A stretch of DNA of 46,685 nt from an uncultured Bacteroidota bacterium (GTDB taxonomy: Bacteria; Bacteroidota; Bacteroidia; NS11-12g; UBA955): positions 1 through 46,685 of the forward strand of contig CALMKH010000138.1 in NCBI GenBank assembly GCA_937867025.1. The letters run 5' to 3'. The notes under the pieces are model-generated. The model ran no database searches. It saw only the letters and a program-made list of their open reading frames with translations, and had not been told where the DNA came from. The translations under genes were made by a program, and so were the position numbers. Numbering within the stretch: the first letter of the stretch is position 1; every line of letters starts with the position of its first letter. Shown one piece after another: positions 27,930 to 36,465 of the stretch.

Positions 27930-29308
27930 CAGCCATTTCCTTCCCCGCCGTTCTTCTCTTCCTCCTCTTTGCGTTTCCGCTCTTCTTCTTCACGTTTTTT
28001 GCGGCGCTCTTCCCTTTCCTTTTCTATCATGATACGGAGCTTCTCTTCTTCAGATATCTCCTTCTCAGGTTCGGTATTGCCGTTTTGCCTGTTCAGTTCG
28101 GCGTTCTTTTTTGCTATAGTGTCCTGCAGCCCGAGTATCATTTTCCTGAGACTGTCGAGCTCCGATTGCAGCAGTTTGTTCTTCTGCTGTTCATTTGTAA
28201 GGTAATTGGTGAGCTTGTCCACCTGTTTGGTAAGTTCCTTTGTTTCCAGGAACAGGCTATTGTTCTCATCATTCAGCGCCTTGTTGTGTTTTTCAAGGGT
28301 TTCAATACTTGTTTTCTGATTGCTCACCATATTGGTAAGGTTGATGATGATATCCCCGTCAGTCCCTTTTTCAACGCCCTGTTTAAAGTCCCTCAGCTTG
28401 TTCAGTTCATCCTCCATGTTCAGAAGCTTCAGTTTCAGTTCGTCGTTCTCTTCTTCAAGTTCGATAACCGCGGCCTGAAGCCTGTTTTTCTGGTTGTAAA
28501 CGGCCGTGTCGATACTGTTTCTCCCGCTGCCGCCCTCACACAGTTTCAGTTTGGTCTTGTATTCATCAATCTCCTTATCCTTCCTGTTGATCTGATCCTT
28601 AAGTTTAACAATAATCTGGGTGAATGCTTCTTCCTCTGATTTCCTGTCCGTGACATCGATCTGGGCCAGCTCTTTCTTATCCTCTCCAAGCACTTTCAGG
28701 TAGTCGAACTTCACTTTGCTGTCCGGGCCCACATACAGACCAAGCTTACCTTTGTTCAATTCGATATCTGTAAAAGATTGCACATATATACCGTTCAGGT
28801 ACAGGTCGTACACCTTGTCATACGTTTTTATGCTGATGATATTTTCGAGTTTTGTAAGCGCCTGTGAAGCTTTTCTCCAGCCATTTCCGGTCCCTGTTAC
28901 AGGCACCTGCTTGTCTCTGTACACCCTGACGACCCTGTATTCTTTTTTTCCGTTTATCTCTACAGCAAGACCCTCGCTGGTTTCAGACCTGGCCATCATT
29001 AAAATACCCGCGCTTTGCTTTTTGTTGTCATGATCACCGAATATAAGGCTCACCTCCACCTGGCAGGCCGAATACTCTTCAGCGGAGTTTGAAAAAAGGT
29101 AGTATCCCGACTTCCCGGAGCGCCTGTACAACTCATAAAAACCATTCTGCCCGATGAAAAGATTATCGGCATTGAACGTAGTGCTCCAGTTCTTATCCAC
29201 ATTATCGAACTGCTCGTTGAGCAATTGTTTTGTAAAATCTTTGTTGACCTCTTGCCCGACAGCAAAAAATCCGCAGCCACACATCCAAATTACAAATAAT
29301 TTCTTCAT
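27929..29308 (-). CDS. Exported protein: LamG/DUF1080-like N-terminal domain, coiled coil, highly charged C-terminal tail
   Basis: 459 aa; signal peptide ending CGCGFFAVGQEV; beta-rich N-half; heptad-like EEENDELKLKLLNMEDELNKL; tail KEREERRKKREEEERKRKEEEEKNGGEGNG. Confidence 0.65.
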   Translation of the reverse strand: MKKLFVIWMCGCGFFAVGQEVNKDFTKQLLNEQFDNVDKNWSTTFNADNLFIGQNGFYELYRRSGKSGYYLFSNSAEEYSACQVEVSLIFGDHDNKKQSAGILMMARSETSEGLAVEINGKKEYRVVRVYRDKQVPVTGTGNGWRKASQALTKLENIISIKTYDKVYDLYLNGIYVQSFTDIELNKGKLGLYVGPDSKVKFDYLKVLGEDKKELAQIDVTDRKSEEEAFTQIIVKLKDQINRKDKEIDEYKTKLKLCEGGSGRNSIDTAVYNQKNRLQAAVIELEEENDELKLKLLNMEDELNKLRDFKQGVEKGTDGDIIINLTNMVSNQKTSIETLEKHNKALNDENNSLFLETKELTKQVDKLTNYLTNEQQKNKLLQSELDSLRKMILGLQDTIAKKNAELNRQNGNTEPEKEISEEEKLRIMIEKEREERRKKREEEERKRKEEEEKNGGEGNG

Positions 29309-29356
29309 CTTTGCGGTTACTTGTTTAAAAAAGCAAAATTAATATAATTTACCTAA

Positions 29357-30373
29357 ATGAAGTCTTGTTTTCATTATTTATTGTTTTTACTGTCAAGCAT
29401 TGTTCTTAATTCCTGTTCCAACGATCTCGAAGCGCTTGCCGAATATGAGGAGACCGCGTCTGTTTATGCCCTGCTCGACCCCAGGCAGGCTTACCAGTTT
29501 GTCAAGATCAACAAAGTGTTCATCAACCCGGGATCAAAAGCCACTGATATAGCCAGAATATCCGATTCCATCTTTTTCGACACGCTTGCCCCGCAGCTTG
29601 TGGAACTCGACAATGGCAGCGTCAGGCAGGTTATACCGCTCACCCGCGCCAACATATTGCTTAAAGACAGCGGCACCTTCGCCAACTCGCCGAATTACCT
29701 GTATGTCACCAATAAACCTGTTTCCAGCTTATACCAGTACAGGCTGGAAGTAAAACTTCCCAAAACCAACAAACTTGTCACTGCTACAACGAATATGGTG
29801 ACCATGCCCATAGCTTCACTTTCGCAACCGATCCTGGTGTTCCAGATACCAAGGATCATTAATATTCCTACTACGCCTAACGGCAACATCGCGATATCTT
29901 TTAGCTCAGGCATGAACGGGAAAATATATGACGCTTTTTTCAATTTCAATTACCAGGAAATAAGCAAGGCGGACACTTCGCAGAAGACCGTAAAAACCAT
30001 TCGCTGGAAGATACTCAGAAGCTACAGGACCATCAAGGACAAAGGCAATGAGAATGTCATACAGAGAATTCCCAGCTCCCTGTTTTACAACATGCTTCTG
30101 AATGAGATCCCTCTCAATCCCGGAGTAACCAGGCATTTTCTTCCGTGCTCTATTGAGCTGATTGGGGGCAACCAGGAACTTGACAATTATATCCAGGCAT
30201 CGGTGCCTTCCATCGGTATTGTTCAAAAACAGACGGAGTATACCAATATCAAGGGCGGAATTGGTCTTTTCGCCTCCAGGAATACATTGTTTATAGATGA
30301 GGTACACCTGATCTCGACCAATAAGAGCTATATCATTAATGATCCGCTTTTAAAACCCCTTGGGTTTCAGTGA
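29357..30373 (+). CDS. DUF4249-like lipoprotein (copy 1)
   Basis: 338 aa; lipobox LNSCSNDLE; EETASVYALLDPRQAYQFVKINKVFINPG; close paralogue of next gene. Confidence 0.65.
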   Translation: MKSCFHYLLFLLSSIVLNSCSNDLEALAEYEETASVYALLDPRQAYQFVKINKVFINPGSKATDIARISDSIFFDTLAPQLVELDNGSVRQVIPLTRANILLKDSGTFANSPNYLYVTNKPVSSLYQYRLEVKLPKTNKLVTATTNMVTMPIASLSQPILVFQIPRIINIPTTPNGNIAISFSSGMNGKIYDAFFNFNYQEISKADTSQKTVKTIRWKILRSYRTIKDKGNENVIQRIPSSLFYNMLLNEIPLNPGVTRHFLPCSIELIGGNQELDNYIQASVPSIGIVQKQTEYTNIKGGIGLFASRNTLFIDEVHLISTNKSYIINDPLLKPLGFQ

Positions 30374-30401
30374 CGTTTGTCCAAAAACCTGTCGTTCAAT
30401 C

Positions 30402-30430
30402 TTGAAATTAACCCCTTGTCCCTATATTTG
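30402..30430 (+). promoter_or_regulatory. Bacteroidota-type promoter (-33 TTG / -7 TATATTTG)
   Basis: TTG 30402-30404, 18-nt spacer, TATATTTG 30423-30430, upstream of the gene at 30460. Confidence 0.6.
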
Positions 30431-30459
30431 TATAAGTATTTGAGATTGCAAGTGCTGTT

Positions 30460-31479
30460 ATGAACTCCCGGGTGCGCTGTATGTTCTTCCTTATCCCTGC
30501 CCTGCTGGCCAACTCATGCGCCAACGAGGTGGAAGTGCTGGGTGATTATGAGGAAAATGCAGCCGTTTTCGCTTTGCTCGACCCTTCGCAACCCAGGCAA
30601 TTTGTAAAAATCAACAAGGTGTTTACAAACCCCCACGCCAGGGCGTCGGATGTGGCAAAAATTGCGGATTCACTTTATTTCGATACGCTTGCACCTTTCC
30701 TCACCGAAGTTCAGAATGGCGCCGTTCTGCGAAAAATTCCCCTTTACAGGGCAAATGTCCTCCTCAAGGACGAAGGCACCTTTGCCACTGCGCCCAACTA
30801 CCTCTATGTGACCAATGAAAGCATTTCAAGCCTGTTTGAATACAGGCTTGAATTCATGCTTCCTGCAACCCGCCGGCTGATCACTGCAAAAACGAATATT
30901 GTGCGCATGAGCCCCGGCGACCTTTTCCTGCCTGTAAACCCCGCCAGTGTTCCCAGGGAGATCAATATTCCTCCCTTTATAGAATCCGGGATACAGGTAA
31001 AATTCGCCACAGGGAAAAACGGTAAAATCTATGATGCCTTCTTCATATTCAATTACCTTGAAGTGAATAACAATGACACAAATATCAAAACCGTAAAGAC
31101 TATCAGGTGGAAAATATTAAAGGGTTTCAGAACCGTATTCGACAGGGGGAATGAAATTGTCAGCCAGCGCATGCCAGGAAGGCATTTTTATGATATGCTG
31201 CTCCAGAAAATTGCCGTTGACAGCACTGTCACCCGCAGATTCCTGCCCTGCTCGCTCGAATTTACAGGAGGCAATGCGGAACTTGATAATTATATCCAAT
31301 CCACAATCGTATCCATAGGCATCGTGCAGAAACAGCAGGATTACACCAATATAGAAGGCGGGGGAATTGGTATTTTTGCCGCGCGGACCACAGCCGTCAT
31401 CGATAATATCCTGGTCGGCGAACTCACCAGGAAAACCCTCTATTCATATCCGGAATACTCCGTATTGGGTTTTAAATAA
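30460..31479 (+). CDS. DUF4249-like lipoprotein (copy 2)
   Basis: 339 aa; lipobox ANSCANEVE; EENAAVFALLDPSQPRQFVKINKVFTNP; collinear with copy 1 throughout. Confidence 0.65.
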   Translation: MNSRVRCMFFLIPALLANSCANEVEVLGDYEENAAVFALLDPSQPRQFVKINKVFTNPHARASDVAKIADSLYFDTLAPFLTEVQNGAVLRKIPLYRANVLLKDEGTFATAPNYLYVTNESISSLFEYRLEFMLPATRRLITAKTNIVRMSPGDLFLPVNPASVPREINIPPFIESGIQVKFATGKNGKIYDAFFIFNYLEVNNNDTNIKTVKTIRWKILKGFRTVFDRGNEIVSQRMPGRHFYDMLLQKIAVDSTVTRRFLPCSLEFTGGNAELDNYIQSTIVSIGIVQKQQDYTNIEGGGIGIFAARTTAVIDNILVGELTRKTLYSYPEYSVLGFK

Positions 31480-31532
31480 CCCGACTTTTTGGCACCTTTT
31501 GTCAGATTCTTTTACCTTTTTTCACAAATTAG

Positions 31533-31544
31533 GACAATATTGTC
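31533..31544. promoter_or_regulatory. 12-bp perfect palindrome GACAATATTGTC in dnaK 5' region
   Basis: Sequence is self-complementary; 64 nt upstream of the dnaK ATG. Confidence 0.35.
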
Positions 31545-31607
31545 ATATTCAGTGGAATGGCACCCCGTTTGAAACTAAACAATTTAAAGAAACTGTAAAT
31601 AAATATT

Positions 31608-33521
31608 ATGAGTAAAATAATAGGAATAGATTTAGGAACCACCAACAGTTGTGTAGCTGTTATGGAGGGCAATGAGCCTGTGGTGATTGCCAACAGCGAA
31701 GGCAAGCGCACAACCCCGTCGGTAGTTGCATTTATGAAGGACGGCGAAAGAAAGATCGGCGATCCTGCCAAGCGCCAGGCGATTACCAACCCGAAACACA
31801 CTATTTTCTCCATCAAGAGGTTTATGGGTAATAATTATGACCAGGTGACTATGGAAGCCGGCAGGGTTCCTTATGAGGTGGCGAAAGGTGATAACAATAC
31901 GCCGAGGGTAAAAATAGATGACAGGCTATATACCCCTCAGGAAATCAGTGCGATGATCTTGCAGAAAATGAAAAAGACTGCCGAGGATTATCTCGGGCAG
32001 GAAGTAAAGGAAGCAGTCATCACCGTTCCTGCATATTTTAACGACGCGCAACGCCAGGCAACCAAGGAAGCCGGCGAAATTGCCGGTCTGAATGTCAGGA
32101 GGATTATAAACGAACCTACTGCAGCAGCCCTGGCATACGGACTGGATAAAAAACATTCCGATATGAAGATCGTGGTGTTCGACTGCGGAGGAGGTACCCA
32201 TGACGTGTCAGTACTTGAACTCGGTGATGGCGTGTTTGAAGTAAAAGCCACCGACGGTGATACCCACCTGGGGGGTGACGACTTCGACCAGAAGATCATT
32301 GACTGGCTTGTTCAGGAATTCAAGGATGAAAACGGCGGTCTTGATATCAGCAAGGATCCGATGGCTCTTCAAAGGTTAAAGGAGGGTGCTGAAAAAGCTA
32401 AAATCGAATTGTCAAGCACCACTTCCACCGAGATCAACCTCCCGTACATCATGCCGGTTGACGGGATACCGAAACACCTTGTGAGGACCCTCACCAGGGC
32501 TAAATTCGAACAGCTTGTGGACGATCTCGTACAAAGGACCATAGAACCCTGCAGATCTGCGCTTAAAAACGCAGGTCTAAACACCAGCGATATCAATGAG
32601 ATCATTCTCGTAGGAGGAAGCACAAGGATTCCTGCCATTCAGACAGCAGTTGAGAAATTCTTCGGCAAAGCCCCATCAAAAGGCGTGAATCCTGATGAAG
32701 TGGTTGCCATCGGTGCAGCCATCCAGGGTGGTGTGCTGACCGGCGAAGTAAAAGACGTCCTGCTTCTCGATGTCACCCCGCTCAGCCTGGGTATTGAAAC
32801 CTATGGCGGTGTAATGACCAAGCTGATTGAAGCCAATACCACCATCCCTACAAAAAAGAGCGAGACTTTCAGCACCGCCGCAGATAACCAGCCTAGCGTT
32901 GAACTGCATGTGCTCCAGGGTGAAAGGCCGATGGCCAAGGATAACCGGACCATCGGAAGGTTTAACCTTGACGGCATACCACCTGCACCAAGGGGAGTGC
33001 CTCAGATTGAAGTAACCTTTGATATCGACGCGAACGGCATATTGCATGTTAGCGCCAAGGATAAAGGCACTGGCAAGGAGCAGAAGATCCGTATCGAAAG
33101 TTCAAGCGGACTGAGCAAGGAAGAAATTGAAAAAATGAAGAAAGAGGCAGAGGCCAATGCCGAATCTGACAGGAAAGCCAAAGAAGAAGTTGAAAAGCTG
33201 AATGCAGCTGATGCATTGGTGTTCACTTCAGAAAAGAACCTGAAAGATTATGGCGACAAACTCCCTGCAGATAAAAAGCAGGCTATAGAGGATGCGTTGG
33301 CAAAACTGAAAACCGCACACCAGAACAAGGATGTTGCAGCATGTGATGCATCCTCAGCCGAATTGAACAAGGCATGGGAAGCGGCCAGCCAGGACATATA
33401 CAATGCCCAGCAACAGCAGTCCCAGGGACAGGCCGGTAATGCCGAGGGCGGAAATACCGGAGGAAACACAGGGCAACCTGGTCCTGATGTCGAAGACGTT
33501 TCTTTCGAAGAAGTTAAATAA
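31608..33521 (+). CDS. dnaK: Chaperone protein DnaK (Hsp70)
   Basis: [58 protein letters not shown], ends [14 protein letters not shown]. Confidence 0.97.
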   Translation: MSKIIGIDLGTTNSCVAVMEGNEPVVIANSEGKRTTPSVVAFMKDGERKIGDPAKRQAITNPKHTIFSIKRFMGNNYDQVTMEAGRVPYEVAKGDNNTPRVKIDDRLYTPQEISAMILQKMKKTAEDYLGQEVKEAVITVPAYFNDAQRQATKEAGEIAGLNVRRIINEPTAAALAYGLDKKHSDMKIVVFDCGGGTHDVSVLELGDGVFEVKATDGDTHLGGDDFDQKIIDWLVQEFKDENGGLDISKDPMALQRLKEGAEKAKIELSSTTSTEINLPYIMPVDGIPKHLVRTLTRAKFEQLVDDLVQRTIEPCRSALKNAGLNTSDINEIILVGGSTRIPAIQTAVEKFFGKAPSKGVNPDEVVAIGAAIQGGVLTGEVKDVLLLDVTPLSLGIETYGGVMTKLIEANTTIPTKKSETFSTAADNQPSVELHVLQGERPMAKDNRTIGRFNLDGIPPAPRGVPQIEVTFDIDANGILHVSAKDKGTGKEQKIRIESSSGLSKEEIEKMKKEAEANAESDRKAKEEVEKLNAADALVFTSEKNLKDYGDKLPADKKQAIEDALAKLKTAHQNKDVAACDASSAELNKAWEAASQDIYNAQQQQSQGQAGNAEGGNTGGNTGQPGPDVEDVSFEEVK

Positions 33522-33540
33522 TCCCTATTGTTTATCATAA

Positions 33541-33576
33541 AAAAGACCCGGGCAATCGTCCGGGTTTTTTATTTTT
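33541..33576 (+). terminator. Intrinsic terminator after dnaK
   Basis: ACCCGGGC-AATC-GTCCGGGT hairpin followed by T run. Confidence 0.8.
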
Positions 33577-33580
33577 AGTA

Positions 33581-33610
33581 TTGGAAATCCGGTCTGTTTT
33601 TCTAGATTTG
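33581..33610 (+). promoter_or_regulatory. Bacteroidota-type promoter (-33 TTG / -7 TAGATTTG), 5 nt before ATG
   Basis: TTG 33581-33583, 19-nt spacer, TAGATTTG 33603-33610; ATG at 33616. Confidence 0.65.
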
Positions 33611-33615
33611 CATTG

Positions 33616-34116
33616 ATGAAAAAACTAATATTTCTTACTTCTCTTGTTGTTCTCTTTGCAACAGCTTCAATGTCCCAGGTGACAAAAAACCAACTCAAAG
33701 GCGTATGGAACATTGCAGCATTCGGTAAAGAGAGCGATGACAGTGTTGTCACTTTCGGACAAGATACTGTCATTGGTAGCCTCGTTAAGGATAAAATATT
33801 CACAGACCTTAGTGTGCTTGCAGCCAATGCCACCAGCGACCAGGATAAAATGGCGTTTGCCTTTATTGGCATGCTGAAAGGCATGTTTATCCAATTCGAT
33901 GAAAACAATGCATTCGGAGAAGGTATGCTGGAAGAAGACAACGGCACACCGAAGGTTAAAGCCGGTACATATACCCTGGATGGAGCAAATCTTACAACCA
34001 ACACCAAAAAAGAGCAAGCTTTCAACATCGCTATGAAGGGCGAATACCTTATACTGACAGCTTCCAATTCAGGTACCGTTATGTACATGAAAAAGATTAA
34101 AGACAGTCCTTTTTAA
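33616..34116 (+). CDS. Small secreted protein, unknown function (tandem paralogue 1)
   Basis: Signal peptide MKKLIFLTSLVVLFATASMSQ; VTKNQLKGVWNIAAFG...; ends GTVMYMKKIKDSPF. Confidence 0.75.
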   Translation: MKKLIFLTSLVVLFATASMSQVTKNQLKGVWNIAAFGKESDDSVVTFGQDTVIGSLVKDKIFTDLSVLAANATSDQDKMAFAFIGMLKGMFIQFDENNAFGEGMLEEDNGTPKVKAGTYTLDGANLTTNTKKEQAFNIAMKGEYLILTASNSGTVMYMKKIKDSPF

Positions 34117-34128
34117 AGACATGCAGCC

Positions 34129-34614
34129 ATGCCGCGGGTTTTACTGATACCATTTATCTTCTGCTTCCTCCAAACTGAAGCCCAGGTATCGAAAGCCCAG
34201 TTGCATGGGGTATGGTCCGTCACCTCCATGGGCATGTTGGACAGCGATACGGTGATCATTCTCGACAGGGATTCAGGAATTGCAAATACGTTTCCTTCTT
34301 ACAGGTTTGTCCATATTGCAGAAAAGATCTACACAGCGAAAACCGCTCCTGAATCGATGGCTTACAACGTGTTGGGAATGTTCAGCAATATGTTTTTCCA
34401 GTTCGACAGCCTGGGAAATTACGGTGAAGGCATGAAACCTCGGACGCCCGAAGAAAAACCGGATGTCAAACGCGGAACATTCACACTGAAAGAAGGAAAA
34501 CTGATCACAGGAAAAGATGTATCGTTCGTGTTCTTTCAACATCCTTACCTTGTCATAACCACCGCGACAGGCAGCATGATGTACCTTAAGAAAACCGGGA
34601 ATGTATTGTATTAG
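34129..34614 (+). CDS. Small secreted protein, unknown function (tandem paralogue 2)
   Basis: 161 aa; VSKAQLHGVWSVTSMGM...GSMMYLKKTGN aligns with upstream gene along the length. Confidence 0.75.
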   Translation: MPRVLLIPFIFCFLQTEAQVSKAQLHGVWSVTSMGMLDSDTVIILDRDSGIANTFPSYRFVHIAEKIYTAKTAPESMAYNVLGMFSNMFFQFDSLGNYGEGMKPRTPEEKPDVKRGTFTLKEGKLITGKDVSFVFFQHPYLVITTATGSMMYLKKTGNVLY

Positions 34615-34624
34615 AAGGCTGTGA

Positions 34625-35686
34625 TTAAAACCCGTAAAGCTCCCTCATCCTTTTAAAGATATCCGTGTTCTCCATTGTTCCCTGGAAACGTTCGGCTCCC
34701 GGACCGAATGCATACACAGGCACCATGATGCCCGAATGGTGTGTTGAGGCGAATGAGCCTTCAACCTGCCGCTTGGCTATTGATCCACTGTTCAGTGAAA
34801 GCCCGCCGGTTTCATGATCAGCAGTGATGATGACCAGCGTATTGCCATCGGCTTTAGCGAAATCAATGGCCTCTTTTACAGCTTTGTCAAAATCTATGAG
34901 TTCAGTTACAATATAGTTCAGGTCATTGTCGTGCCCTCCCCAGTCGATCTGGCTTCCCTCCACCATCAGGAAAAAACCCTTTTTATTACCTGCCAGATAT
35001 GACATACCCGCTTTGGTCGCATTCCGGAGCCAGGGGCCTCTTTCGGCCACTTTCGGAGGGTGTATGCTGTCGTTGAAGAACCAGAAATGCTTCGCCGAAA
35101 CTTTAAAATCATGCGGACCCTGACCCATGGACACCTGATATTCTTTCTGAAGCTTCGCCATATCAAAATACGGCTTGCCTGTTCCGGCAATAAAATCTAT
35201 GCCTTTGCCATACAGGTCTGAAGCGATCTGTGTATGCATTTCCCTGTCTTTCTGATGACCGAAAAATGAAGCCGGGGTTGCGTGCGTAACACTGCAGGTC
35301 GATATCAGGCCTGTTGAAAGCCCATTTTTCTCCGCCAGCTCAAGAATGGTGGTTCTCGGCAGAGAATCCATGCCCACGCCGATCGCGCCGTTATACGTCT
35401 TCTCACCGGTGCTGTAAGCAGTGGCTCCAGCAGCACTGTCGGTAATATAATCATCGGCCGATGAGGTCTTTACCAGACCAATAGCCTGTATCAGGTCAAG
35501 CGCCAGTCCGCCGCTGATAACTGAGGCGGCGGAAATCTGTGCAAGTCCCATCCCGTCACCGATCAGCAAAATGATATTTAAAGGTTTTTTAACCTTTTCA
35601 CCAATGGTTTTGGCACCCTGGTTGCAGTTGGTAAATAAAACAGCTATGGCTGCCAGGAAAGAAATATACCTGCTTTTTATACTCAT
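34625..35686 (-). CDS. Alkaline phosphatase family protein
   Basis: ILLIGDGMGLAQISAA, ITDSAAGATAYSTGEKTYNGAIG (Ser in TDSA), EGSQIDWGGHDND, ITADHETGG. Confidence 0.93.
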   Translation of the reverse strand: MSIKSRYISFLAAIAVLFTNCNQGAKTIGEKVKKPLNIILLIGDGMGLAQISAASVISGGLALDLIQAIGLVKTSSADDYITDSAAGATAYSTGEKTYNGAIGVGMDSLPRTTILELAEKNGLSTGLISTCSVTHATPASFFGHQKDREMHTQIASDLYGKGIDFIAGTGKPYFDMAKLQKEYQVSMGQGPHDFKVSAKHFWFFNDSIHPPKVAERGPWLRNATKAGMSYLAGNKKGFFLMVEGSQIDWGGHDNDLNYIVTELIDFDKAVKEAIDFAKADGNTLVIITADHETGGLSLNSGSIAKRQVEGSFASTHHSGIMVPVYAFGPGAERFQGTMENTDIFKRMRELYGF

Positions 35687-35691
35687 GCCCG

Positions 35692-35699
35692 CAAAGGTG
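35692..35699 (-). promoter_or_regulatory. Putative -7 element CACCTTTG, 5 nt before ATG of alkaline phosphatase
   Basis: Plus-strand caaaggtg; one mismatch to TAnnTTTG; ATG at 35686. Confidence 0.4.
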
Positions 35700-35858
35700 A
35701 AAATTTTCGCCGAAATTTTATAAACACAAAATGATCAATTCACAGCTTGATTTGACCGGATGATTTCCGGGCTCCTGAAAATGCTTTTTTAAAGCAAAAG
35801 ATACTGTCGCAAAAGAAGTCAACCAGGTTTACCATTAATAGCAGTGTAACCGCCCTTT

Positions 35859-36425
35859 TCATACTGTCGATTTCAGCCAGTTGTCCAGTATCTGCAAGCC
35901 GTATGTTGTAAGGATCGCTTCAGGGTGATACTGTATTCCTGTCACCGGCAGATACCGGTGCTGGTAACTCATACATTCTTCTTCACTGGTCTTTGCAGTG
36001 ATATTCAAAATCCCGGCATCAATATCTTCCAGGAGCAGGCTATGATACCTGCATACTTCAATCTGCCCGGGCAATCCCTTATAAATGCCTTCGCCATTGT
36101 GACTGATGACAGATGTCTTGCCATGCATCGGCTTATGAGCGAGACGGAGACTGGCTCCGAAAAACTGGCCCAGGGCCTGGTGTCCAAGGCAAATGCCCAG
36201 TATGGGGCACCTGTCGTATACAGCAGGTATGATGTTCATAAGGTTTCCCGATTCGTCCGGCGTATTGGGGCCCGGTGATATTACCAGCTTGTCGAATGTA
36301 TGATTGTATATCGACTTTTCATCGACCTCATCATTCCTGACTACCGTTACATCTTCACCGAGCTGAAGAAAATAATCCACCAGGTTGTAAGTGAACGAAT
36401 CGTAATTGTCTATCAGCAATAACAC
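35859..36425 (-). CDS. Anthranilate/aminodeoxychorismate synthase glutamine amidotransferase component
   Basis: LIDNYDSFTYNLVDYF, ISPGPNTPDESG, PILGICLGHQALGQFFGA, GIQYHPEAILTTYG. Confidence 0.92.
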   Translation of the reverse strand: MLLLIDNYDSFTYNLVDYFLQLGEDVTVVRNDEVDEKSIYNHTFDKLVISPGPNTPDESGNLMNIIPAVYDRCPILGICLGHQALGQFFGASLRLAHKPMHGKTSVISHNGEGIYKGLPGQIEVCRYHSLLLEDIDAGILNITAKTSEEECMSYQHRYLPVTGIQYHPEAILTTYGLQILDNWLKSTV

Positions 36426-36465
36426 GCTGCAATAACGGTTAAATTTTCTTGAATAACATCAACGC

